64,000 bases of DNA from Blastomussa wellsi. Lineage: Eukaryota > Cnidaria > Anthozoa > Scleractinia > Plerogyridae. The notes beneath the pieces are model-generated. The model searched no databases. It saw nothing but the letters and a program-made list of their open reading frames with translations, and had not been told where the DNA came from. How positions within the stretch are numbered: the first letter of the stretch is position 1; each line of letters begins with the position of its first letter. The position numbers and the translations under genes were made by a program. Positions 11,803-22,610 of the stretch are shown here, one piece after another. The stretch covers positions 1,629,353 through 1,693,352 of the forward strand of contig OX393568.1 in assembly GCA_947652115.1 (NCBI GenBank), read 5' to 3'.

Positions 11803-14800
11803 ATGATGAAGCTCTGTCTGGTTGTGGTGTTAATGTCATTTATTCTCACAGTCAAAGGAGGTAAATTACACATAGAAGCTTGAAGTTAAGAATATTTTAT
11901 TATTGTACCCTTAAAGGTCGGGACACACTATGCGATAAATCGCTGCGACACGTCGCCGCGACAAGACGCTTGTTTGGTGCATGCATGCAAGCGAATTTGG
12001 AAGAGGGGAAATGTAAACTAGAAAAACATGACGCTCCCTCATTGGTTGATTTACATTTTGTCGCAGCGATTTGTCACAGAAGCCGTACACACGCTGCGAC
12101 AAGGTTGCTTTGGCGCTGCGATCTGTCTCACGAACTGGTTTGAATTCGTGCGACACCGCAGCGACAAAATTCCGTCGCAGCGACAAAGATTTTCACATGT
12201 ATCACGAGGCGATTTGTTGCAGCAACCTGTCGCGGGGACGTGTCGCAGCGATTTGTCGCATAGTGTGTCCCGACCTTGAACCCACTAGCTCGATCCATTA
12301 AGAAAGAAATCTACATGTTTACCGAGGGAGGGATACCTGGGAAAGAGATACTACGTCAGCCTGTCACATAGGTCACAATAGACCTTTTTCGTTTGGGCAA
12401 TTTGTTGCCCCATTTCAGATTATATGACGATACTCTTGAGGATTCTTGCTTTTAAATTTTCAAATAGTTGCGTGTATTTGAATAAATGATTTTTGGATGG
12501 ATAAAAGAACAATTCTCTAGCTAGGGCATGTCACATGGTCTGCAATGGGGCAACAAACACGCCAAAGCGATCGAAAAAGGTCTATTGCCAGCAGAAGTTG
12601 ACAGCTACACGGGCTATATGAGACATTTTCCTCTTAAGAACACTCTCTCGGCTGTCCTCTCGACAAGTTTGAATGCGAATTTTTGTAGGAAAAGACCCAT
12701 GTTCAACATACAATGAGCTGAGCGACGCGGACAGAGAAAAGAGATTTACTCAAGACACCGGGAAGAGCGACGCGAATGATCTACAGCCAGGGAACTGGTA
12801 CCGATTTACCGGCGAAGCGGGATTTAAATTGTCAAACAGGTAACCGTACTTAACTGGAACACCTTACTTAAACATTGATCGGGACCAGATGTCACACATA
12901 CTTATTTTTACATGAAGGTAATTCTACAATTCAGTGTTCAGTGTCCAATGCCTTGTGTCTAGAGAAAAGAAAATATTTTATTCCAAACATTGGGAATCCA
13001 ACCCAGGAAAATTCGACTCAGCATACACTCACTTATCACTATACATTAACTGGATGCTAGCTTCCGAAAGCTCAATGTTTTCCAATATTTATATTGCAAG
13101 CAAAATATTGTTTATAGTACATTACTGCCCAAACCACCAAGTGAAATCTAACCGCAAGTAAACTGGGATGGAACTAACCCTAAGCAAACTGGGGTGGAAC
13201 TATCTGCTGTCTTGGCCATTGTTACATATAAGCCATATAAATTATCATGAAATGTCTAATCCGGTCTCGGTCCTTGTTATGTAAGATAGCTTGCCTTTAT
13301 GTTGTCAAGTAATGAACTCAGTGCGAAGGAATTAAGAAATCCAGTTTCTTCAATTAGGCATTTCTCGCTGTGTAGTTTATCATTACCCGAAAATTCGAAT
13401 TTTGCACACCCAAATTAACAACATAAATTAATTATAAAGCAGTACAAAAAATTATATTGTTAATAAAGCAAGTCAACTTAATACTTTCTGAGCAGACAAA
13501 GACAAATACGTCACAGGCCGTTGGAGTTCATATATAAATAATTCTAATATAACTGTGGGCTTCGGGAAATTTTAGATTAACTATGCAAATTTAAAATATT
13601 CTGTTGGCTAGTAATTTTTAAACGAGACATTAGGGACTTTAAGATCATCTGAGAGTACGAGTACGACATTCGAATTTCAATCTAGTTATATTGCGTTCCC
13701 AAAGACCTCACTCTTCCCTGCTGCTGAGCAGGTAAAATGGAGAAGGTCTCAATCTCGTACCGCACTCCAATGTTAAGGTGCATGCCTATTGGTTTAAAGT
13801 TGGCAGAACCAAATAATAATGATGATGACGATGATGATCTATCTAGAAAAGCAATTACAATGATCATAAATTTAAAGGAGCAGTGTCACGGCATTTGAAG
13901 TCATTTACCCATTTACTTTCAAATTGAAGGAAATCTTTAAGAAAGAGTTTTCTAATGCCGACAAACACCAACGTGATAATAAAATGTTGAAATTATACAA
14001 GGGTTGTTTCGAATGACAACGATATAGACCAATCACAAACGACAAACTTGAAAAAACATGCCAGTTTTTTCAAGATGAGTTTCCGTGACGTAGTTCCTTT
14101 ACATCACAAATGAACTGTAGATGTTTCACCATAATTACAAAGCCTCAGTCATTGGCACGTTTGAATTTGATCATGATACCGAACGTAAGCTATTCAGTTT
14201 CATGAGCTCTGTCACGGATGAAACATTTTGAATGGTTTGGCCTAAATTTTTCAAATTTGTCAATTACAATCCTTTTTAATCTTCCTCATTCAAAGCCATC
14301 CTTGATTCTTCTCAGTTAATTGTTGCAACTTCGTGTTTTCTCCCTTGGTAAACAATTATTGAAGGTTTCTCTGAGATTTAAAGACCAAAGATGACTTCAT
14401 TCGTGATGACAGAGCCTCCTTAAATTTCGCCTGTTTTGAGTTCCGCAGGTTAAAAAAGAATGGGTGTGACTCCGTGCCGGCGTGTGGCACCAGTTTCCCG
14501 GGTTTCATGATTGGAAATAATCCTAAGAAAATTGGGAAGGTCGCCAGAAAGAAGAAAGTATGCTTCACTGAAGGCAGTGATTGCTGTGCCAAACGAGTAT
14601 TCATCAAGGTTAAGAGGTGTCCGGGAGATTTCCTTGTGTATCAGTTGCCCGCGCCGCCTTCTGGAAGTTACCGCTACTGTGGCCAAAAACGTAAGCAACG
14701 TTTTACAGATAGTAATTAACAACTCTTCAGTATTTAATTAGTTCACTCCAGTAATGTTACTTTACGTTGAATTGACAGGAGCCCTTTAACAGGCTCCTCG

Positions 14801-17712
14801 AATTGATTGATATTTTTCATCCTGAAGAATAAATAACTTTTGTAACATACACTTACAATACATGCATGGTTATTACCTCTTACGAATGTGTGCTTTGGCA
14901 TTCACAAGGAAAGGAAGTAGAATGAACCAAAGTATTTTTATTTCAATTTCTGTTTAATGATAAAAATAAAATAAAATTATAAATAAAAGAGAATCCTGAA
15001 AGCGAAATCCAAAAGCCGATGATACGTTATACGATTTTATACGCCGATCTCAAATTGAAAATAATAATTGCCTGCAGATTTTAATCTCTGATTTTTGTCA
15101 TGTCAAATATTTGCAATTCCGATGTCGCTACGATCAAAATCACAGTAGCAGGTAAACTTGGCATTTTTCACAAATGGGATCAATCGGCGTATAAAATCAC
15201 CTAGTGTGTTGCCGGTTAAAGCTTATCCCTGTGATTAAGGATTCCCTAACATGAAAAGAAAGACAAAAATGTGATACCGTGCTCGCATGGACAATGTTGC
15301 TCTATTAGGCAGGAATATTTAGCTTCCCAATAATAGTTACCGTAAGGTTTTTTTTATCACCAACCAATAATTCAAACTGTTATATATTTCTTGTTTTTTA
15401 GGAAAACAAAAGCCCACCAAAGGTACGTGAGAATGAGTACAGTGTATGCGCTTTGTAACGGGTTATTTTGATATCCAGTCGCTCAACTTTGTTTCGGTTT
15501 GTGTGTCCAGATCAGTCCAATGTACAGAATCAAATGTACAGCGTCTAGTGTCTACTGCCCAGTACCCAGAGTCCAGAGTGCAGTGTCCAGTTCCCAGGGC
15601 CCATTGTCCAGAGTCTAGTCTAATAGCCAGAGTCCAGAGTCCAAAGTCCCGTGTTCAGTGTTCATTGTCTAATTCCGTGAGTCTATAGTGTTCGGTGTCT
15701 AATGTTTAGCGCTCCTTGTCTAGATTCCAGTGTCCAGTGTCTAGTATCCAAATCCCAGTGACTCCAGTATCCAGTGTCTAATGTCCAGTGTCCATCATGC
15801 ACTGTCCAGTGTCCATGGATCCTGTTTTCTGTGTCCCGTCGCGTTCCCCGCATCCCATATCCTATTTTTCGTGTTCGGCGCCCTGTATTCTATGCTCGAG
15901 ATTACGTGATACTCCAAGTGTTCGAATCCTCTCCGCTTCTAGCTATAGGCTAACAAAATCTTCTATTTCTTTTTATAAACTTTTAAATCCACCGTACCTT
16001 TCATTCCAGCTCCACCCACCATTGTCCCAGTTCCAGCCACCACTACTCCTGTGAAAACTGGCGAAGATAAGGACCACCCTGGAAAGTCATGTAAAGCTGT
16101 AAAAGATGAAAATCCTGAGGGCGGTTCAGGATTGTACTGGATCAACCCAACAGGAGGAAGCGCTTTCCAGGCTTATTGTGACCAGCAAACGGACGGGGGA
16201 GGCTGGACGCTAGTTTACAGTTACACCTTCACCAACTATCCGTAAGTGTTCTAGTCCCCAGAGCCACTTATCCCTCTTAGCCGGATGGGCCTGTGCACGA
16301 GGAACAAGTGGCTCTGGGGACACATGATTTCATTGGCTAGAATCAAACAAAGGGATTTCAATCATATCAGCCGCTTTAAACTAACTAACGACAAACGGAT
16401 TTTAAAACGACTGTTGTGACTGGACTCACTTTGTTAGATTTCAGCCAATCAAATCTTATGTCCCCGCGGAGTCAATTGTTCCTTGTACACGGGCCCGGCC
16501 GGCTAAAGGCGGCGAAATACGAGATACAAAACCTCTCAACTTGTCGCGGAACTTCAGCAAATTTGCTCCGTGACAAATTGAGAGTTTGATGAAAAACGAG
16601 CAACAAAGCCAAAATTTGTTGCTCAAAGTTGACCCGCACTATACATTTTGCAACAAATTTCTTCAACCCGCAACAATGTTTTTGTTGCGTGACAAGTTGA
16701 TCACGCAAGGTGAAAAACGAGAAACATCAACCAAAACTTGCAACGAAACAATGTTGCGCGACAAGTTGAGGGTTTTTGTATTTCGTTTTTCGCCGCCTTA
16801 AGAGGGACGAGAAATTGAAGACGATGAAGAAGTGATAACATTCTTTGTGAAAAGTTTGGCTTCATACATGTACATAGTCCAGTCTAGTAGGGCAACCAAA
16901 CCAGATTTTGAATGATTGATAAATTGATTCACTGATTGAGTGATTGACTGATTGATTGATTGATTGATTGATTTGTAGAATGACATATAGACGAACTAAA
17001 CATGTTTAGCCTGTAATGAAATAATGGAATAAGTGTAGCTATAGTTTTTTTTAATATTGTTTGAACAGTTATTACTTTTGGAATACGGAAAACAGGCAGC
17101 AAAACTATTCTTAACTGGCATTTTTGGGAAGAAATTCCAATCTTAATCGGGAAAAAAATATCATTCAAAAGCACCGGTGATCTTTCACTTTTGTTTCCCT
17201 GTTTTTAATATTGTTTCATTAGAAATTTTGTGCATGGTAGTAACGCGGTTACGCCTCGGCCCTCGTGGCCTGCTAATGGAGACATCCCTGTGTCAAAGAC
17301 GACTCCCTTGAGTGAGACGCAATGGGGAGCCATGGACTTCGGCTTGTGGAAGCAAATCGGGCATGAATTCATGGTCAAGTCTAACATCAACCACTGGATC
17401 GCGTGTACAGATGGCACCGGAAGCTTGGTGGAGTACACAGCTGGCACTCTAAACTGCCGGGTGATCAAGAACATCGCTTCTGTCTGCCAGAACGTCGCCC
17501 CTGACGAGATACGCGTGCTGACCAAAGAATCGTCAGCCAATTACGGTCCTCACTTGTACAACTCAAAGAGCCCAACTTGGTTGAAGACTTACTACTATTG
17601 GGAAAGCTCAACTCAGTCTAGAAATTGGCCAACTCATGATCCTTGTGGGCAAAATGGTTTGTCACATGTCAAGAATGTGCCCAACCCCCACGGGAACATT
17701 TTCGTTCGTTAA
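11803..17712 (+). CDS. Secreted D8C plus fibrinogen-like domain protein
   Basis: Exons: 11803-11860, 12689-12839, 14449-14690, 15402-15422, 16010-16241 and 17223-17712. The splice sites and phases agree and give 397 residues. Residues 1-19 are a signal peptide (MMKLCLVVVLMSFILTVKG). About 22-150 form a D8C domain as in uromodulin/GP2/OIT3: it starts DPCSTYNELSDADR, has NWYRFTGEAG, a CC pair and CPGDFLVYQLP, ends YRYCG, and has exactly eight Cys. A Pro/Thr linker (PPTIVPVPATTTPV) follows. The C-terminal 220 residues begin like a fibrinogen-related domain (SCKAVKDENP, YWINPTGG, AFQAYCDQQTDGGGWTLVYS) and end with DPCGQNG, without the usual fibrinogen calcium site. Coral skeletal matrix proteins such as USOMP5 may share this architecture; that is from memory and unverified. 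The start codon is the one that opens the signal peptide. Likely extracellular. Confidence 0.88.
11914..12277. mobile_element. TIR MITE with repeated TCGCAGCGAC subterminal motifs, D8C gene intron 1
   Basis: Long inverted ends (AAGGTCGGGACACACTATGC on the left; the right end is its reverse complement, CCCGACCTT) continue inward for about 45 bp. The core TCGCAGCGA/GTCGCTGCGA recurs many times inside. Such subterminal repeats are typical transposase-binding arrays of cut-and-paste elements. I see no clear target duplication. A degenerate relative with GTCGCAGCGACAGG is near 52650-52820. Confidence 0.75.
12376..12587. mobile_element. Short TIR element, D8C gene intron 1
   Basis: Left end CAATAGACCTTTTTCG and right end CGAAAAAGGTCTATTG are exact inverted copies. 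Inside, TTTGTTGCCCCATT pairs with AATGGGGCAACAAA. About 212 bp, non-coding. No target duplication was confirmed. Confidence 0.75.
13625..13810. mobile_element. Truncated copy of the GTACGAGTACGAC TIR family
   Basis: The segment matches the left half of the complete element at 50703-50929: AGGGACTTTAAGATC, GAGTACGAGTACGAC, a TTTCAATC block and CCTCACTCTTCCC. The right terminus is missing and a GAT/AAT microsatellite follows. It lies in intron 2 of the D8C gene. Confidence 0.6.
13873..14215. repeat. Copy of the AAAGG-CTGTCACGG terminal-repeat family
   Basis: It begins AAAGGAGCAGTGTCACGGCA. Inverted relatives of that end occur near 14088-14100 (CCGTGACGTAGTTCCTTT) and near 14208. The same terminus bounds the element at 20095-20607 and the sequence near 18150-18172. 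The exact limits are unclear. Confidence 0.5.
15483..15830. repeat. Imperfect short tandem repeat rich in CCAGTGTC
   Basis: Dozens of degenerate GTCCAGTGTC/GTCTAGTGTC units lie in intron 4 of the D8C gene. Open frames over it are repeat artefacts. Confidence 0.8.
16255..16320. repeat. Small hairpin, TCCCCAGAGCCACTT ends
   Basis: A perfect 15-bp inverted repeat (TCCCCAGAGCCACTT / AAGTGGCTCTGGGGA) just after the splice donor at 16242. A related arrangement (GTCCCCATAGCCC ... GGGCTCTGGGGAC) is near 45560-45640, so this is a dispersed family. Confidence 0.65.
16504..16800. mobile_element. TIR MITE, TAAAGGCGGCGAAA ends, D8C gene intron 5
   Basis: Left end TAAAGGCGGCGAAATACGAG pairs with the right end, which closes in TTTTTCGCCGCCTTA. 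The inverted match continues through ACCCTCAACTTGTCGCG. The inside is rich in inverted TTGTTGC/GCAACAA words. No transposase. It lies right beside the hairpin element at 16255-16320. Confidence 0.8.
16918..16975. repeat. (TGAT)n microsatellite
   Basis: Tandem TGAT/TGAC units in the last intron of the D8C gene. Confidence 0.9.
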
Positions 17713-17814
17713 ATGTCGGTATCACAAAATGATACCCTTACAGTGAGGACCTTGAATGTTCACTTTGGAGGGAATTTTAAGAATAGAATTGCAATGGGAT
17801 ATACCTGTAAACAA

Positions 17815-17820
17815 AATAAA
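17815..17820 (+). terminator. Poly(A) signal AATAAA of the D8C gene
   Basis: A canonical AATAAA about 100 bp after the stop codon at 17712, in AT-rich sequence. Confidence 0.7.
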
Positions 17821-18306
17821 ATACAACTGGATTGAGGTTAAATTTGCTCATGTTCTCTAATTGAAGTCCATTTTCACTGTTTAAAGTTCTCTTTCATTCA
17901 CAACTTCACATGTGCATTTCTAACCGTACTTCCCTTGGAATTTAAATTTTGGATTTAACGAAACGCCTTGTGACCCTGTCCAATATAAGGATAAAACTAA
18001 ACTGAAATGGTCGAAGCTACGGAAGAAAAACATCAAAGAGGTGATACTAAACCAAAAAGGAACAAGGATGGTTAAGGATGGAGAAGATTGAGACGGATTA
18101 AAAATGACGATTTTGAAAAAAATTAGGCTAAATTTTTCAAAATGCACGAACCGTGACGTAGCTCCTTTAAGTAGCTATGTAAAGCAAAGATGAGAAGCTC
18201 TTGACCAATCAACGGAACCAACAGCCATGATATCACAAATGAGAAAACCTTATATAAATGATGTGTCAATGAACTTTGTTTATAAGTGGAAGGAGATCGC
18301 TGCATT

Positions 18307-21300
18307 TTAACCGCCATAGCTGTAGATCCATTGAGTGGCTGGTATCCAATCATTAAAAGCAAACCTGTAAGCCAAAGAGCCGCCCGGTCGTACAGTGACC
18401 TAAAATCAAATCAAAAACATTAATAATAAGATACTGCTTTTCGAACTTTCCAATCTCTGCATCATTGCCATAAAAAAGCGTTGTTTAAAGGCTTGTTAAT
18501 CTTATTAGAACATTTTTCAATTGAGTGTCATTAAAGATTAAAAAGTTAGTAATCACTTTGGCCAAAAGACCCTATTCACGTCAGCCGCCATGTTGTCATG
18601 TCTGATATTTTCTTCATAGCCATTCTTTGGTTTCTGTTTAGTGGTTTAAATATTCTACGTTTAACGGAATTTTGGCACTTTTATATAAAAGAAAACGGCT
18701 TGCGTAGTTAACAAGTCAAGGTATTGAGTGACTATTTCAAACGCAACTTATCTTATAATGAAATCGTTATTCCATAACTTGGCTCTCAAATGTGGCTTTA
18801 CCGCAGATACGACGTGGACAACTTGGCCAATTTGCATTACAATATGAAAACAATCATGACGGCTATCGTGAATATGATCTATTGCAAAGAACACAGACAA
18901 TCCAGAGAACCAATCGAACCTCAAAATAAATACACGCAGCCTGTGTCAAGCGCGGGAAAACGAGCGCGAGCGAGTCGCGGTCGGTTTAGGTTTTACTTCT
19001 GATTGGATAAAAAAGTGGCGTGAATTTTTCTAATCAATTGCTGTACAAAGCACAAGCGGGCTCCTATTCCCGAACAGCGGCTGTCAAACGTATAAAAATG
19101 TATACATCCAGAATTAGCTTTAAACCTTCAATTGGACATTAAATATTAAACTTAAACCGTAAAAAACAAGAATATATATATATATATTGTAATCGTCAAC
19201 AGTGAAAATTTTCCCCTATAATGGCCTTCTTAAAAAAGGAACCGCTCCACAACTCCCACCCATCACAAAAAATAGCAATGACTGACAAAGTTGCTCAACA
19301 ATGTCTGGTTATTTAGCAGTCATCTTGCTTACCAATTCCAGCTTCCAGTCGTCCAATAATCCTTTGTCATTCCGCATAATTCCAATTTTTGTCAAAGAAC
19401 CAACTGCCTTTTCCACCAAAATAAATTCATCAACCCTAAAAAACATGGTTTATATGATTTAACTCTTTATACTCATGGAAAAAAGCGATGATAGGATTGA
19501 GTGGAGTTCAATTATATCCAGTCTGTCCGCGAAACGGAAGCTCTATTCACACAGCTTATACACCTTATTCCAAAATGGCCGCTGATTTATTCACATACAA
19601 ATTGGCCCTTGTTGCCTCGTTCAAGATAAAATGTTCTTTTGATTTTTGAGCTCAAAAACGAGGCATTAAGGGCTAATTTGAATACCAACAAAAGAATATT
19701 AAGATGGTAGCCATTTTGGAATAAGGTGTATGACTCCGACGATTGTGATCTAGTGAAAACTAGATTATCGGAGTCGGAGTCGTAAGCAGAAACGAAAGGA
19801 CTAACCAATCACAAAAAAGCAATTCGATTGTTTTATTCTTCCGCTTCTGCCTGCTCTACTGGATCATAAGCGACGGAGCGATAAGCGGATCGGAACTCTC
19901 CTCACGTGCACGACTCCGGTGGTTTGATTTTCAATAGATCGCTTGTGCTTACGACTCCGCTTACGACTCCGACTCCGTCGCTAGTGAAAACCAGAAAACG
20001 TTTTGATGACGTCTACACGGGAATCGTATCTCAACTCGCGAATTTTAACTGAACGTAGTATATAAATTCCTCTTCATCATTGCCATGCATTCCTTAAAGG
20101 GACACTGTCACGGCATTTTGGTATCATTTTAAAATGGTATCATTTTAATATGTTCTTGCATCAGTGGAAACCCAAAAATAATGGTGCAGTTTTATTACCT
20201 ACGACTATATCACTACACTGAAACCTTTTATTGCTGCCTATCACTAAGGATGGCAAGGATGGAAATGGATTTAAATTTGAAAAAACTTGCCATTTTTTTG
20301 AAAATATCGCCAGAAATTCATTATGGTTTGCTCTCTGAGCCACAATTAGCCTGAGTATCAGGCCCTCCTAAGGGGCTAGGGGAGAGGAGAAGAGATAGAG
20401 GAGATGTGAGAAGGGGGAGGGGGGAGGGGGAGGAGGGAAACCCCTTAGGAACGCCTGATACTCAGGCTAAGCCACAATTCATTTGATATCTTCCTGTTAG
20501 TCCATCAGGAGCATTTTGGGCACAAGTAAATAAAGGTACCAGGTAATGATTTTAGCAATGAATGAAGCTGAAAACACCAAAACCCCTGTGACAGTGCTCC
20601 TTTACAATGCCAGTTCTGAGAATTTTTCGGTGACCAGGATAATGTCCTGTATTATTTATTACTGACTAGTTCTTACTGTCCACGTTCAAACAGGTTGCCA
20701 GACTTTGTTAATTCCACAACTGACGTGTTTCCTTTCTCGCCAAAGATTTGTATAAAGACATCAGCATCGGTCCCAGCCCACATCTCGTCAGCGGTTGTCA
20801 CGGCCACACGATACAAAGCTATTAATCAAAAATAACTTTTTTTGTAACAACCTTATAATTCAAGAAAATTCGAACAATAAATTACTCCTACATGTACACT
20901 TAACAGACTAAAGGATACTGTTATCGGATCTTATAATCTGTCAATCTGATTGGGTCTCAGTCGCTTTCTATTTACCTACTAGACTGAGATGGGTATCCAT
21001 GTTCTATAAGAAAATAATGCCCGCTTGAGGTCTAGAAAAGCTGCTAGCGGATGCCCGAGCCGTTAGCCGAGGGCATTCAGCTGCTTTGCTAGACCTCAAA
21101 AGGGCATTATTTTCTTATAGGCCATTGGGAAACCCATCTTCTAGCTGGTTTAGAATACAGCATTAAAGTATTCTAAAAAATCACCGAATTTACGCGCGCG
21201 GGCGGCCTCCTTGTTGGTATTTCTGGCACTCGCAGCTCAATAGCTTGTCCACCTGAACTTATTTCATTAATATTTGTTTTAGCAGCCATAATAAAGGAAA

Positions 21301-22086
21301 TAAAAAGAAAACTTTAAGAGATTGTCGCCGCCATTTTTTTTTTTCAATTCGCAACGCAGCGTAAACTACATCCGGGGTACCGGGTTTCTATAGTTTTGGG
21401 CCATGTTGTATTAAAAATAACGCCCACTAAGATTCCATGGCGAGCATGCAGGGCTATATTCTAATTGCTGACAGAACAATTTTTCTTGAGTGCTCTAGGG
21501 CTCTAGGGCAATGGTTCAGTCAGTTACAGCCGGTATTATATTCATTTGGCGATGATAAAAATATTTTGTTGGTCGCCTTTATTTAAACAACTGTTGAGCG
21601 AGAGCACTGAGATGAATAATAAATTAAAAATATATAATATAAGAAAGCAACACGTGGCAAGACATCTAACGCCTTGTGGTTACTTAGTTTTTATTTATTT
21701 TATTTTGTAAAGTATAACCCAGTCTTTCTTGTAAAGGACGATTAAAATCCCGGCTTTAGCTTAACCTTTATTAAAGGAAATGTTCGAATAAATTATAGAG
21801 AAAAATGAGAATTAAAACAATCTGTTGTTTGGTTTATTACCTCTCGCTCCTAAATTGATCTACAACTTGTAGATCGGCTACTCCTCTGAATTTTTGTCCA
21901 AACGGGACATTTTTAATGCACATGTGCACATTCAAAGGCTAAGACTTTTATTTCAACCTGATTACCTGTTGAGCGGCTTCGCTTGTTTTCCGTCGCAATT
22001 CCTCTCGGTTTATTTTCATTGCCAGGCGTGCTTCTCATCAAACATAACAACACCATGACAAAACTGCACCAATAAGCGAAGAACAT
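18307..22086 (-). CDS. Small secreted PLAT-domain protein
   Basis: Minus-strand exons in transcript order: 22086-21966, 20818-20677, 19435-19333 and 18399-18307. All borders are GT/AG and the phases join without gaps, giving 152 residues. The first exon is a signal peptide ([17 protein letters not shown]) plus a basic linker. About 41-140 form one PLAT (polycystin-1/lipoxygenase/alpha-toxin) beta-sandwich. Visible hallmarks are [32 protein letters not shown], then [21 protein letters not shown] and [13 protein letters not shown] domains bind lipids or membrane-protein partners; here nothing else is attached, so the role is unknown. The gene is convergent with the D8C gene and lies downstream of a same-strand cysteine-rich gene. 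No single exon is long enough to stand out, so it is easily missed. Confidence 0.88.
19559..19730. mobile_element. TIR MITE, TACACCTTATTCCAAAATGG ends, PLAT gene intron 2
   Basis: Left TACACCTTATTCCAAAATGG and right CCATTTTGGAATAAGGTGTA are exact inverted repeats. About 172 bp without coding potential. Confidence 0.85.
19731..19995. mobile_element. GACTCCGAC-type repeat element, PLAT gene intron 2
   Basis: It abuts the preceding MITE. CTAGTGAAAAC words at both ends, and CGGAGTCGGAGTCG against CGACTCCGACTCC, form inverted subterminal repeats. The boundaries are approximate. Confidence 0.6.
20095..20607. mobile_element. TIR element with AAAGGGACACTGTCACGG end, interrupted by a nested MITE
   Basis: The left end near 20097 (AAAGGGACACTGTCACGGCA) is inverted near 20585-20606 (TGTGACAGTGCTCCTTTA). 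Taking out the nested element at 20348-20470 leaves about 390 bp. Relatives are at 13873 and near 18150. Located in PLAT gene intron 2. Confidence 0.7.
20348..20470. mobile_element. Nested foldback MITE, AGCCTGAGTATCAGG ends
   Basis: AGCCTGAGTATCAGG and CCTGATACTCAGGCT are exact inverted ends around a purine-rich core (GGAGAGGAG, GGGGGAGG). The direct repeat GCCACAATT at 20339-20347 and 20471-20479 is a 7-9 bp target duplication, depending on where the terminal TT/AA is assigned. It therefore inserted into the older element around it. Confidence 0.85.
20989..21143. repeat. Foldback repeat, PLAT gene intron 1
   Basis: CTATAAGAAAATAATGCCC and GAGGTCTAG on the left recur inverted as CTAGACCTC and GGGCATTATTTTCTTATAG. 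Outer GATGGGTATCCAT faces AAACCCATCTTCTAG. The hairpin is about 155 bp. Likely a non-autonomous DNA element. Confidence 0.7.
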
Positions 22087-22174
22087 TTCGCTTAACGTTC
22101 AGTCTTCACAGACAGGTTTTTAAAACAGCTAAATGAGGGCTTCAAGCTTGCTTTGTTCTGTGCTCGCGTCGTGT

Positions 22175-22183
22175 AATTTATAC
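22175..22183 (-). promoter_or_regulatory. Possible TATA box of the PLAT gene
   Basis: On the minus strand the sequence reads GTATAAATT, about 90 bp before the ATG. Plausible but weaker than the TATA boxes of the cysteine-rich pair. Confidence 0.4.
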
Positions 22184-22572
22184 AGACTTTAAAATGCAAA
22201 GATGGGTGCGCATGCTCTGTGATGTCGATCGTCCGTGTGAGAGGAATCCCCTGAAAGGACTGCTAGCTGTCGGTACGTTGGGCCTCGTCTGCTCGAACGA
22301 CCGCAGGCAGCCCAAACTCGTGCTGTGCGTCAGGATCATATTGATCATAAACGTTTTCGCGAACCGAAATACTGCGGCTCGGGCTAAAACGAGTTTGAGT
22401 CGGGCCTAAAACATATTTACGCCCGCGAACATCAACTCTATCATGTGAAAGGAAAATAAACACAAGGCACAAGTTAATAACAATCAGGCTCTTTAATGTT
22501 ACATTTGTTCAGTCATGACAACTTGATATCGCTATAAGTCATATAATATAAACTACTTTAAAATATACAGGC

Positions 22573-22578
22573 TTTATT
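22573..22578 (-). terminator. Poly(A) signal of cysteine-rich paralogue A
   Basis: AATAAA on the minus strand, 33 bp past the stop codon. A close alternative, ATTAAA, is near 22490. Confidence 0.5.
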
Positions 22579-22610
22579 CCGCTTATCCGGCTGAGGGATG
22601 ACTGAATGAG

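Noticed and set aside
22194..22472. Open frames on both strands in a GC-richer patch
   Set aside because: They lie upstream of the PLAT gene; codon pattern and features do not suggest a protein, so this is probably promoter-proximal sequence.
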